Shown one piece after another: positions 47,480 to 57,378 of a stretch of DNA of 64,000 nt. A program made the position numbers and the translations under genes. Within the stretch, counting starts at the first letter, position 1, and every line of letters starts with the position of its first letter. The notes below the pieces were generated by a model. That model had not been told where the DNA came from and did not search any database. It saw only the letters and a program-made list of their open reading frames with translations. Source of the stretch: Croceibacterium segetis. GTDB taxonomy: Bacteria; Pseudomonadota; Alphaproteobacteria; Sphingomonadales; Sphingomonadaceae. The DNA lies in NCBI RefSeq assembly GCF_011320115.1, contig NZ_JAANOZ010000003.1:124001-188000 (forward strand), written 5' to 3'.

Positions 47480-48037
47480 TCAGGCAAGCCGGCGGACGCG
47501 CAGCAGCCGCAGCCGGTCGAGCATCGAGACGATGCGCGCGATGATGGGGAACGTCAGGACCGACAGGCCGAACTGCGGGACCAGCGCCGGCAACATCCCC
47601 TGGTCGACATGTGCGCCCGAAACCAGCGCGGCGACCACCAGGTAGGTTGCGGTCACCGCCATGGCGATGATCCAGTCCTGCCAGAAACTGCGCCACGGGA
47701 AGCGCACGTCGAGCAGCTCGATGCCGATCAGCGTGACGGAGAACAGCAGGATCCCGCTGCCGAAGGGCTGGCCGGAGAACAAGTCGTCGAATGCGCCGAG
47801 CGGCAAGCCGGCCCACAGCGGCAGCAGCCCGGGGCGCATCAGGCGCCAGGCGAGCAGCAGCAGGTAGGCGAGCGGCGGCACGATGGGCGCGGAGGCGATG
47901 ATCGGCAGAAGCGGGGTCAGCGAGGCGAGCAGAATCGACAGCCACGGCACGCCGAAGGCCAGCAGCGCCGAGTGGTCGCGGTTGATCTTGCTGCCGAAGG
48001 CGTCCCGCCGGGCGCGCGGATTGATCGGGTCGATCAT
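47480..48037 (-). CDS. mreD: Rod shape-determining protein MreD
   Basis: 185 residues, about five membrane segments (for example LLAFGVPWLSILLASLTPLL; LAYLLLLAWRLMRPGLLPLW; DWIIAMAVTATYLVVAALVS). The central loop PLGAFDDLFSGQPFGSGILL is the family signature. MreD links MreC to the elongasome. Start ATG overlaps the mreC stop (ATGA). Identified mostly by position and topology, since MreD sequences are weakly conserved. Confidence 0.9.
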   Translation of the reverse strand: MIDPINPRARRDAFGSKINRDHSALLAFGVPWLSILLASLTPLLPIIASAPIVPPLAYLLLLAWRLMRPGLLPLWAGLPLGAFDDLFSGQPFGSGILLFSVTLIGIELLDVRFPWRSFWQDWIIAMAVTATYLVVAALVSGAHVDQGMLPALVPQFGLSVLTFPIIARIVSMLDRLRLLRVRRLA

Positions 48038-48927
48038 TCGCGCTCTTTACCGCTCGCCGGCTGAACCTTGAGCATCCTAACCGCTTCCGGCTGCCAGACC
48101 GGTTCGACCGCGACATAGTCGGTCGCCGCGGGATTGCTGAGCACGCGGGCGATCGCGCCGTCCTTGGTGATGACCTCGGCCACGGCGACGGCCACGTTCG
48201 GGCGGAACAGCCCGCCCGCGCCCGAGGTGACGAACACGTCGCCGCGCTTGATCGGGTTGATGCCGAGGTTGATCAGCCGGAGGCGCAGCGAACCGTCGGC
48301 GCGGCCTTCGGCGAACGCGACCACATCATCCTTCGCGCGGCGCACCGGGACCATGCTCTCGCTGTCGGTCAGCAGCATCACTCGCGAGCTGTGCGCCCCG
48401 GCCTCGAGCACGCGGCCGACGAGGCCCATCGGCGAGACCACCGGCATCTCGCGCTGCACCCCGTCGGCGGAGCCGGCCGAGAGATAGGCGAAGCGCCGCG
48501 CGCTCGACGAGGTCGAGCCGATCAGGCGGGCGAGGGCGACGGGCCTGGCGTCGCTCTCGTGCAGCCCGAGCGTGGCCTTCAGGCGCAAGTTTTCGCGCTT
48601 GAGCGCCTCGGCCTCGGCGACCTTGACCCGGGCGATCTGCATTTCCTGCTCGAGATCGGCGTTCTTGCTGCCGGCGCGGTAGTAACCGGCGATGGCGTCG
48701 AAGAAGCTCTTGCCGCCGGTCCGCGCCGAGGCGCCGGCCTGGCCGACCGACGAGGTCGCATCGCTCGCCATGCTGCGCAGTCCGGCGAGCGCCTGCGGCT
48801 GCCACAGCGAGATGATCAGTAGCGCGGCGCCGATCGCCGCCCCGGCGGCCGCGACGAGGTAGCCGGTGAAGACGCTCAGCTGCGCCTTCCGGTTGGCACT
48901 CGATCCGCGAACATTAGGCGGCGCCAT
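48034..48927 (-). CDS. mreC: Rod shape-determining protein MreC
   Basis: 297 residues from the ATG at 48927; a GTG five codons earlier is possible. One membrane segment near the start (VFTGYLVAAAGAAIGAALLI), a coiled coil (about 85-125, KNADLEQEMQIARVKVAEAE), then the double beta-barrel domain (ASSARR-type region seen as TSSSARRFAYLSAGSADGV; MGLVGRVLEAGAHSSRVMLL; GDVFVTSGAGGLF). MreC organises PBP2 and RodA in the periplasm. 28 bases after mreB. Confidence 0.96.
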   Translation of the reverse strand: MAPPNVRGSSANRKAQLSVFTGYLVAAAGAAIGAALLIISLWQPQALAGLRSMASDATSSVGQAGASARTGGKSFFDAIAGYYRAGSKNADLEQEMQIARVKVAEAEALKRENLRLKATLGLHESDARPVALARLIGSTSSSARRFAYLSAGSADGVQREMPVVSPMGLVGRVLEAGAHSSRVMLLTDSESMVPVRRAKDDVVAFAEGRADGSLRLRLINLGINPIKRGDVFVTSGAGGLFRPNVAVAVAEVITKDGAIARVLSNPAATDYVAVEPVWQPEAVRMLKVQPASGKERE

Positions 48928-48955
48928 TCCCGCCTCTCCCACTCGTACCGAAGGA

Positions 48956-50182
<1,227 letters not shown>

Positions 50183-50197
50183 CTACCCTGCCTCCCC

Positions 50198-52003
50198 ATG
50201 CCGCAAATCCGCCGCCTGCCAGAGAGCCTGGTCAACCGTATCGCCGCGGGCGAGGTGGTCGAACGCCCGGCTTCGGCACTCAAGGAGCTGGTTGAAAACG
50301 CCATCGACGCCGGCGCCACACGGATCGCGGTTTCGCTGGTGGACGGGGGCCTGTCGCGCCTCGAGGTAACCGACGACGGCTGCGGCATGACGCCCGAGGA
50401 GATGGCCCTGGCGCTCGAACGCCATGCCACCTCGAAGCTGCCCGATGAGGCGATCGAACAGGTCGCCACGCTCGGCTTCCGCGGTGAGGCGCTGCCGTCG
50501 ATCGCCAGCGTCGCGCGGCTGACGCTGGAAAGCCGGGTACGCGGGACGGAGCAGGGCTGGCGCCGGGTGGTCGATCACGGCGTGCTGACGGAGGAAGGGC
50601 CCGCCGCGCTTCCGCCCGGCACCCGCGTGCGGGTCGAGCACCTGTTCGCCAAGGTGCCCGCGCGGCGCAAGTTCCTGCGCAGCGAGCGGAGCGAATACGC
50701 CGCCTGCCTCGACGTGGTGCGCCGCCTGGCGATGGCGCGGCCCGACGTCTCCTTCCGCCTCGAGCACGGCGGGCGGACGGCGTTCGACCTTCAGGGCGGG
50801 GATGGGCTGCCGGCCCGCGTGGCGCTGCTGATCGCGCGCGAGCTGGCGGGCAACGCGGTCTTGATCGACCTCGAACGCCCAACGAATACCGGGGCCATGC
50901 GCCTGACCGGCATCGCCGGCCTGCCGACCTACAACCGCGGCGTCGCCGACCACCAGTACCTGTTCGTCAACGGCCGCCCGGTGAAGGACCGCCTGCTCGT
51001 CGGCGCGGTGCGCGGGGCCTACGCCGACATGCTCGCGCGCGACCGCCACGCGGTGCTGGCGCTGTTCCTCGAGCTTCCCGCCGAGGAGGTCGACGTCAAC
51101 GTCCACCCGGCCAAGACCGAAGTCCGCTTCCGCGACGCGGCGGCGGTGCGCGGGTTCATCGTCTCGGGCCTGAGGCAAGCGCTCGCAACCGGCGACAGGC
51201 GCAGCGCGCAGGCGCCCGACGCCGAAGCGATGGGGCGCTGGCAGCGGGAGCCTGAGATTGCACCGGCGCTGGGTTCGATCTTCCGTGGACGGGATTGGAC
51301 TGCGCCGTCAGCTTCGGTGAGGGAAGCAAGCCGCGAATGGCGCGCTTACGAAGCCGACGTGATGGCTGCCCCGCAAGGCCGGGCCGAAGTGGCCGAGCCG
51401 CTGCCCGAGGAAGCCGCGGACTACCCGCTCGGCATCGCCCGCGGCCAGATCGCCGACACCTACATCGTCGCCGAAGCGGCCGACGGCCTGGTGATCGTCG
51501 ACCAGCACGCCGCGCACGAGCGCCTGGTGCTCGAACGCCTGCGCGCCGCCGGAGCGGGCGAGGCGGTCGCGGCGAGCCAGGCGTTGTTGCTGCCCGAAGT
51601 GGTCGAGCTCGACGAACCCGCCTGCGACCGCCTGGAAGACAGCGCCGCGAAGTTCGCCGAATACGGCCTCGCCCTCGAACGCTTCGGCCCCGCGGCGATG
51701 CTGGTCCGCGCGATGCCCGCCGCGCTGAGGGGCGCCGACCCGCAAAAGCTCCTCACCGACCTCGCCGACGACCTCGCCCAGCACGGCGAGGCGTTGCTGC
51801 TCGGCGAGAAGATCGAGCACGTCCTCGCGACGATGGCCTGCCACGGCTCGGTCCGCGCCGGCCGCACGCTCTCGGTCGCCGAGATGAACGCGCTCCTGCG
51901 CGAAATGGAACGCACCCCGCGCTCGGGCCAGTGCAACCACGGGCGACCAACGTGGGTTAAGCTGTCGATGGGCGACGTCGAGAAGCTGTTTGGGCGGCAT
52001 TGA
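50198..52003 (+). CDS. mutL: DNA mismatch repair protein MutL
   Basis: 601 residues from MPQIRRLPESLVNRIAAGEV at 50198. GHKL ATPase: ENAIDAGATRI, VTDDGCGM, TSKL then GFRGEALPSIASVA. Transducer domain YLFVNGRPVKDR and DVNVHPAKTEVRF. C-terminal dimerisation domain with IVDQHAAHERLVLERLR and ACHGSVRAGRTLSVAEMNAL. Coordinates mismatch repair between MutS and downstream nucleases. The endonuclease signature DQHA..E..E is partly seen at DQHAAHERLVLE, so nicking activity is plausible. Stop overlaps the next gene (TGATG). Confidence 0.98.
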   Translation: MPQIRRLPESLVNRIAAGEVVERPASALKELVENAIDAGATRIAVSLVDGGLSRLEVTDDGCGMTPEEMALALERHATSKLPDEAIEQVATLGFRGEALPSIASVARLTLESRVRGTEQGWRRVVDHGVLTEEGPAALPPGTRVRVEHLFAKVPARRKFLRSERSEYAACLDVVRRLAMARPDVSFRLEHGGRTAFDLQGGDGLPARVALLIARELAGNAVLIDLERPTNTGAMRLTGIAGLPTYNRGVADHQYLFVNGRPVKDRLLVGAVRGAYADMLARDRHAVLALFLELPAEEVDVNVHPAKTEVRFRDAAAVRGFIVSGLRQALATGDRRSAQAPDAEAMGRWQREPEIAPALGSIFRGRDWTAPSASVREASREWRAYEADVMAAPQGRAEVAEPLPEEAADYPLGIARGQIADTYIVAEAADGLVIVDQHAAHERLVLERLRAAGAGEAVAASQALLLPEVVELDEPACDRLEDSAAKFAEYGLALERFGPAAMLVRAMPAALRGADPQKLLTDLADDLAQHGEALLLGEKIEHVLATMACHGSVRAGRTLSVAEMNALLREMERTPRSGQCNHGRPTWVKLSMGDVEKLFGRH

Positions 52004-52374
52004 TGATCAAAATGCCGAAAGACGAGGCTGAGCATCCTATCCCACAGGAATGGCGATCGACGTTTCGGCAGATTGCCAGCGCATTTGCCGAAGGAGACTT
52101 CCAGCTTAGCCGCCATTCGATCGACGGCGTCGCACCCGTTCCGGATGCCGTCGCAGAAAGCATTGCCGATAACGTTCGCGATTACGGAGGATATCTGGCT
52201 CCGTTGAGCGAAATCACGTGGGAACGTTCGGTTTGCCGCTGGATGGACGGTTACTGGCAAGTGCTCGTTGACCTGACCACCGATGGTGAACTCGTAAGCG
52301 ACCTCACTTTGCACGCGAAAATAAACGAACATGATGGTGCCCGCTGGGAAATCGAGTCTGTCCATGTTCCTTAA
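52003..52374 (+). CDS. Small acidic DUF7668-like protein after mutL
   Basis: 123 residues from the ATG at 52003 overlapping the mutL stop; a TTG one codon earlier is also possible. Sequence pattern: EWRSTFRQIASAFAEGDFQL, VRDYGGYLAPLSEITWERSV, CRWMDGYWQVLVDLTTDGEL, SDLTLHAKI. I believe this matches the family named DUF7668, but the name is from memory. Base composition is clearly lower in G+C than mutL. The style is that of free-standing immunity proteins; no toxin gene is adjacent. Function not assigned. Confidence 0.7.
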   Translation: MIKMPKDEAEHPIPQEWRSTFRQIASAFAEGDFQLSRHSIDGVAPVPDAVAESIADNVRDYGGYLAPLSEITWERSVCRWMDGYWQVLVDLTTDGELVSDLTLHAKINEHDGARWEIESVHVP

Positions 52375-52816
52375 TCGCATGTGGATCGCCTGCGCCTTGT
52401 TGTCGGTCCTCGCGGCTTGCGGAACCGACGAGGCTAACCAAGCGCACACCGTCTCCCAACTCGACGCGCAACCCATCACCTACATGGACATCGAAGCCGC
52501 CAAGCTCGCCGGCCCGAGCTGCAACTACGCCGCGGGCAAGAGCATGGGCGCGGTGGTGATGGCGATGGACGATGCCGCGGTGATGAAGCTCGGCGGCGCG
52601 CTCAAGCGCTTCACGCTCGATCCGCAGTGCGACAAGCTCGAGAAGGGCACCGGCTCGCGCTACGTCGCGCCCGGCTACGTGCTCGACCTGGCGATCAAGA
52701 GCGAAACGCGCAGCGAAGCGGCGGGGAAACTGGGTTTCGAGGGGTCGGTCAAGCTGAGCGACGGCAAGGGCAGGGTGCTCTATTCGACTGCCGGCGACGT
52801 GCAGTGCGGCGGGTGA
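52364..52816 (+). CDS. Lipoprotein of unknown function
   Basis: 150 residues from the ATG at 52364, which overlaps the preceding gene by 11 bases. Lipoprotein signal MFLNRMWIACALLSVLAAC with acylated C19. The mature domain contains two or three cysteines (GPSCNYAAGKSMGAVVMAMD, LDPQCDKLEKGTGSRY, AGDVQCGG) and a beta-rich pattern. A start five codons later (MWIAC) would also give a signal. Similar short lipoproteins occur in sphingomonads. High G+C again, unlike its upstream neighbour. Confidence 0.72.
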   Translation: MFLNRMWIACALLSVLAACGTDEANQAHTVSQLDAQPITYMDIEAAKLAGPSCNYAAGKSMGAVVMAMDDAAVMKLGGALKRFTLDPQCDKLEKGTGSRYVAPGYVLDLAIKSETRSEAAGKLGFEGSVKLSDGKGRVLYSTAGDVQCGG

Positions 52817-52852
52817 TCGCTGAGGTCAGAAATCGCTTTCCTACACGGGGAT

Positions 52853-52867
52853 GTTCTGTCTATGTTC
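52853..52867. promoter_or_regulatory. Possible LexA box (GTTC-N7-GTTC)
   Basis: GTTC at 52853-52856 and 52864-52867 separated by exactly 7 bases, the alphaproteobacterial LexA consensus. It lies in the 249-base gap after the lipoprotein gene. No convincing SOS gene follows; only a 56-codon frame from 52875. A match of 8 fixed bases is expected about once per strand in a window of this size, so the evidence is weak. Confidence 0.25.
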
Positions 52868-53039
52868 CGCGATCATGCTCACCTCGGCACACCTTCGTAC
52901 CCATCACGGGCAGCGCCCGCCGGCGCGGACCACCGTCAACGCCGACCCTTGCGCCGGAGCGCAATGTGTCACCCTGTCGCTTTGTCGCCATTTCGCCAAT
53001 AATCGCTTGATTTTACGCGATTTGTTAAGGCGACACTTT

Positions 53040-53066
53040 GGGTGACAGTTGCCGAAAGTGTCACCC
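53040..53066. repeat. Inverted repeat GGGTGACA/TGTCACCC downstream of the Met-rich protein gene
   Basis: GGGTGACA (53040-53047) and TGTCACCC (53059-53066) are perfect inverses with an 11-base loop. A third copy TGTCACCC sits at 52967-52974. The 53 bases between about 52977 and 53030 are A+T-rich, unlike the surroundings. The last arm abuts the stop codon of the minus-strand gene. Could be a terminator-like hairpin or a dispersed intergenic repeat. Confidence 0.5.
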
Positions 53067-54538
53067 TAATTCCCCAGGCTGAGCTTGGCGAAGACCGTGT
53101 AGCCCATCGGCGACCGGCCATAGGCCGCATCAAGGGCTTCCGGCTTGAGGAAGGCCGACGCGGTCCCGCCGAGGGCGAGATTGAGCGGCCCGAGCGGCAG
53201 GCGATAGGCGTAGCCGGCCTGGAACTTGGTCACCCGGAAGGCCATGTCGTGCAGCGGGTCGGCATGGTCGGGAAAGAGCTCGTCGTTGTCGACGTTCTCG
53301 ACCCGTCCGAACAGCGTGTGGTGCCGCGTCAGGTCCCAGTTCACTTCGCCGAGCCAGGCGGTGAGGGTGGGACCGGGCACCCGGTCCTTGGCGGCGAAGG
53401 CCGCCATCGCCGACAGGCCCTTGCCGTTGTTGAAGTGAGCCGAGACGGTGGTGCGATGCTCGTTCTCGCCGGGGTGGCTCGCCTCGGGCGATTTGATCTC
53501 GCCATAGCTTGCTTGCAGCAACCAGGAAGGCGAGGGGGCAAAGCTGGCACGTGCGCTCCAGCTGTCGAGTTTGGGCTTCTCGATATTCCAGCGGAATTCG
53601 TCGGGCTCACGGCCGCGGAAGGCGCTGGCCTCGAATTGCCAGCGGGGCGCGGCGAGGCCGGCGGTGACTACGCCGTAAGTGATGTGGGTCGAATCGAACC
53701 AGTGATGGCTGATCGGCGCCTCGGGATTATAGGCGGCGCTGGCGCGGTGCATGAACGCGCTCGGGCCAAGCGCCGGTTCGCCAACCGGGCCGCCGTAGAG
53801 GAACGCGCTGGTGCCTTCGGCGACATCGAGATCGATTCGTCCGGCCAGCTCCATGAACAAGTCGTGCGGGTGCTGGCGGTCGACGATCGGCTGGCCGTAA
53901 GCCTCCTCGCCGGTGGCGAAGAGCAGCGGATAGCCGCTGTGCTTCATCAGCGGCTCGGCGCTCATCATCGAGCGCAAGGTGAACGTGCCGCCTTCGAACG
54001 GCGCCGTCAGCGTCGCCATGGCCATCGACGCAACGAACAGCTTGTCGTCGCCGCGCGGGCCCGACTGGTTGGTGTAGATCGGCCAGACGTAGCCGTGCAG
54101 CATCAGCATCGCATCGCCGCCGAGGCCAAGCATCGCGCCGTGGTTCATCTTCTCGTTCGGCGGCAGGCGCGAGGTGCCGGAGCCTTCGCCGGCAGGCGCC
54201 AGAGCCCGCATAGTCCCGTTCCACGGATAATCGCAGTCGTCCCACGTCGGATCGGGACATTCGGGCGTTCGACCCGGCAAGGGATGCTCGCGAGTACCAT
54301 GCTCGGTTTGCGCATGATCCATCCCGGGCATGTTCATGCCCTTCATGCCCTTCATGCCTTTCATGTCCATGTTGCCCATGGAACCATGATCCGCGTCGGA
54401 CTGCTCGGAGGTCGAATCCCCGCTTGCCGTTTCGGCCGGGGCGGCCTGCGCGGCGGGCGCATCGTGCTGGTGTTCCTGCGCGAAGGCCGTGGACGGAAGC
54501 AGCGCGAGAGCGGCAGCGGTCAGAAGAAGCTTGGTCAC
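53066..54538 (-). CDS. Met/His-rich outer-membrane-type protein of the MerR-linked metal module
   Basis: 490 residues. Sec signal MTKLLLTAAALALLPSTAFA. A Met/His-rich segment at 51-80 carries eight Met in 20 residues (MGNMDMKGMKGMKGMNMPGM). It is the type of sequence that binds Cu(I) or Ag(I). The rest (about 130-490) is beta-strand-rich with aromatic-ended strands (FAKLSLGN at the C-terminus), typical of outer-membrane barrels. Not the canonical CopB. Twelve bases after the glutaredoxin-MauE gene, so one operon. Role in metal resistance or storage is inferred. Confidence 0.75.
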   Translation of the reverse strand: MTKLLLTAAALALLPSTAFAQEHQHDAPAAQAAPAETASGDSTSEQSDADHGSMGNMDMKGMKGMKGMNMPGMDHAQTEHGTREHPLPGRTPECPDPTWDDCDYPWNGTMRALAPAGEGSGTSRLPPNEKMNHGAMLGLGGDAMLMLHGYVWPIYTNQSGPRGDDKLFVASMAMATLTAPFEGGTFTLRSMMSAEPLMKHSGYPLLFATGEEAYGQPIVDRQHPHDLFMELAGRIDLDVAEGTSAFLYGGPVGEPALGPSAFMHRASAAYNPEAPISHHWFDSTHITYGVVTAGLAAPRWQFEASAFRGREPDEFRWNIEKPKLDSWSARASFAPSPSWLLQASYGEIKSPEASHPGENEHRTTVSAHFNNGKGLSAMAAFAAKDRVPGPTLTAWLGEVNWDLTRHHTLFGRVENVDNDELFPDHADPLHDMAFRVTKFQAGYAYRLPLGPLNLALGGTASAFLKPEALDAAYGRSPMGYTVFAKLSLGN

Positions 54539-54550
54539 GTCGAAAGTCCT

Positions 54551-55300
54551 TTACGCATTGAACAGCATCCAGATCGCCATGCCGATCATGAACAGGTTTT
54601 CGGTAAGCGAGACGAAGCCGAGCGGCACGCTGCTCGAGCCGCCGACGCAGGCGCACTTGATCGCGCGCTTCTGCACATAGACCGCGTAGTAGACGCTGGC
54701 CGCGCCGATGCCGCCGATGAACAGCGCCACCGGGATCGACAGCCAGTTCAGCGCATGCGCCGCCATCAGCACGCCGGCGCCGGCTTCCAGGAACGGGTAG
54801 GCGTAGGAATAGGGCACCCAGCGCTGGGCGAGCAGATCGTAGCCGACGAACATGGTCGAGAATTTCTCGAGGTCCTGCAGCTTGAGCATCGCCAGGATCG
54901 CCATCGTGAAGCTGACGAACCATTCGGCCGCGCGGACGGTGAACGGCGAGCCGAAGGCGTGGAAGCTGACCGCCATCGCCAGCAGCGCAGCGATGACGAA
55001 CACGGCGATCACCGGCCTGTAGCTGGTCGCGCTTTCTTCGGGCAACGGATCGCCGAGGTATTTGCGCAGTTCGGTGTAGCCGCCGATCCGCTTGTCATCG
55101 ATGAAGGTCTGCGGGGTGGTCTTGACCTTGTGCTCACGCTTGAACGCGTCGGTCTCCTCGCGCGTGGTCAGCCAGCGGTCATCGACGATGTAGCCGCTCT
55201 TCTCCAGCAGCCAGCGCGATTTCACGCCGTAGGGGCACACGTGCTTGTCCATTACCATGCGGTGGAGGCGGGCTCTTTTTGGGGTGTTGTCGGACGTCAT
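54551..55300 (-). CDS. Glutaredoxin-MauE fusion membrane protein
   Basis: 249 residues from the ATG at 55300. N-terminal glutaredoxin fold with a monothiol-type site C22-PYG (HVCPYGVKSRWLLEKSG), the cis-Pro TPQTFIDDKRIGGYTEL and a helix for glutathione. Then about four membrane segments of MauE/DoxX type (YRPVIAVFVIAALLAMAVSF; FVSFTMAILAMLKLQDL), including the conserved KCACVGGSSSVPLG with CxC. Such proteins couple thiol redox to the membrane. Preceded by a MerR-type promoter with 19-bp spacer. Confidence 0.88.
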   Translation of the reverse strand: MTSDNTPKRARLHRMVMDKHVCPYGVKSRWLLEKSGYIVDDRWLTTREETDAFKREHKVKTTPQTFIDDKRIGGYTELRKYLGDPLPEESATSYRPVIAVFVIAALLAMAVSFHAFGSPFTVRAAEWFVSFTMAILAMLKLQDLEKFSTMFVGYDLLAQRWVPYSYAYPFLEAGAGVLMAAHALNWLSIPVALFIGGIGAASVYYAVYVQKRAIKCACVGGSSSVPLGFVSLTENLFMIGMAIWMLFNA

Positions 55301-55308
55301 GTCCACTC

Positions 55309-55339
55309 CTATAACCTCTGTACCACGGTACGGAGTCAA
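55309..55339 (-). promoter_or_regulatory. MerR-family promoter and operator of the glutaredoxin-MauE operon
   Basis: On the minus strand: -35 TTGACT (55334-55339) and -10 TTATAG (55309-55314) separated by 19 bases, the over-long spacing characteristic of MerR-activated promoters. The spacer contains the dyad CTCTGTAC (55316-55323) and GTACGGAG (55328-55335), seven of eight bases inverted, centred between the two elements. This is close to the classic MerR operator. It lies just before the MerR gene on the opposite strand. Confidence 0.88.
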
Positions 55340-55347
55340 CCGGAAAA

Positions 55348-55734
55348 ATGATGCGCATTTCGGAATTGGCGCGGGCGGGGGGCGTCGGCGTAGAGACGGT
55401 GCGGTTCTACCAGCGCAAGGGGCTGCTGGCCGTTCCGCGGGGAGACGCCCCCGCCGGGCGACATTACGACGAAGAGGACTTGCGCCGCTTACGCTACGTC
55501 AAGCAGGCGCAGACCGCCGGTTTCACCCTCGCCGAGATCGCCGAGTTGCTCCACCTCCACCGTACCGACGACCGCCCGCGCGCCCGCGAGATGGCCCGCG
55601 AACGGATCGCCGAGCTCGATGAGCGCATCGCCGAGCTTCAGGCTGCGCGGCAGTCGCTCGCCAAGCTGGCCCACGATTGCGCGAAGGGCGGGGCGGGTCC
55701 GTGCCCGATCCTCGACGCCTTCGGTTCGGGCTGA
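55348..55734 (+). CDS. MerR-family transcriptional regulator (CueR-like)
   Basis: 128 residues from the ATG at 55348 (an ATG follows directly). Winged HTH at 1-70 (MRISELARAGGVGVETVRFY, GRHYDEEDLRRLRYVKQAQ), a dimerisation helix (about 75-108), and a metal-binding loop with C111-x7-C119 (HDCAKGGAGPCPIL). That C-x7-C spacing is the Cu(I)/Ag(I)-type of CueR. Mercuric MerR has C-x8-C plus a third Cys, which I do not see here. Divergent from the operon it probably activates. The TGA abuts the convergent stop in TGATCA. Confidence 0.93.
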   Translation: MMRISELARAGGVGVETVRFYQRKGLLAVPRGDAPAGRHYDEEDLRRLRYVKQAQTAGFTLAEIAELLHLHRTDDRPRAREMARERIAELDERIAELQAARQSLAKLAHDCAKGGAGPCPILDAFGSG

Positions 55735-56532
55735 TCAGCCGAGCGCCGGCTTCAGGTCGGCCTTTTGCAGCGGCGGGAGGATCCGGTAGCGGGCGACGAC
55801 CAGGCTGAACGCCCCGAACAGCATCAGTCCCGTAGCCACCAGCGTGTAGAGGAGCCCGCTCGAACGAAGGCTCAACAGCGCCTCGCCAAGGCCCTTGGCA
55901 TCGCCCGAGGCATCGAACCAGGCGGCACGCACCAACGACCAGCCGATGATGGCAAACACCACGGCTCGCGCGGCGAAGCCGGCTCGGCCGATCAGCTCGA
56001 TGCCGCGCGGCGCCCGGGAGCCGACACGGTGCATGAAATGGCCGGTGGCCGCTTCCTTCACCTGCAACAGGGCCGCGATGACGAAACCCGCGCCGACCAC
56101 GCCGATGCCGATCTTGCCCAGGCTCCAATCCAGCGCGGTGTGGGTCGCGTGCCTCGTCTGCCCGTGGCCCGCGCTGTGCCTCAAGCCAAGCGCGAATTGC
56201 AGCGCGGCGAATGCGAGGACGGAATAGCCCGCTGCGGCGGCGATGTCGCCAACCCGGTGGAGCCATCCCTTCGCGTCGCCGCCACGATGCTGCACGTCGC
56301 AGACCGCCGACAGCAATTTGAAGGCTACGTAACCCGCGAGACCGGCAGCGAGGACGAACAGAAGCGGCTTTCCAAGCGGCATGTCCTGCAGCGCGTCGAA
56401 AACGGCCTGCCCGCCCGCATCGACCTTGACCCGCGTCCCCAGCGCCAGCCAGCCGAGCAGCAGGTAAACCACCCCGCGCGCGGCGTAACCGAGCCGCACC
56501 AGCCAGCTGAACTTTTCCGATGTGTCGACCAT
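55735..56532 (-). CDS. DUF1206 membrane protein
   Basis: 265 residues with six hydrophobic segments arranged as three tandem two-helix repeats. Each repeat begins with a G-x-A-x-R-G-like turn: RLGYAARGVVYLLLGWLALG; RHATHTALDWSLGKIGIGVV; LIGRAGFAARAVVFAIIGWS. This matches DUF1206. Function unknown; often found near stress or redox genes. Stop codon is adjacent to that of the MerR gene. Confidence 0.85.
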   Translation of the reverse strand: MVDTSEKFSWLVRLGYAARGVVYLLLGWLALGTRVKVDAGGQAVFDALQDMPLGKPLLFVLAAGLAGYVAFKLLSAVCDVQHRGGDAKGWLHRVGDIAAAAGYSVLAFAALQFALGLRHSAGHGQTRHATHTALDWSLGKIGIGVVGAGFVIAALLQVKEAATGHFMHRVGSRAPRGIELIGRAGFAARAVVFAIIGWSLVRAAWFDASGDAKGLGEALLSLRSSGLLYTLVATGLMLFGAFSLVVARYRILPPLQKADLKPALG

Positions 56533-56582
56533 TCGCGCTCCATGAACCCGAGCGGTTCAACGGCGCTGCGGGCCATTGGTGC

Positions 56583-57296
<714 letters not shown>

Positions 57297-57378
57297 GTCC
57301 GGCTATGTGGCCGCGCGGCGAGGGGAGTGCAAGCAATGGGTGCTGTCGGCGGGTTTGCCGAGCGCCGCCGCGCGTGAC

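Noticed and set aside
55348-55734. Mercury-specific MerR and mer operon
   Set aside because: The Cys spacing is C-x7-C without the third Cys, and no merA, merT or merP is present.
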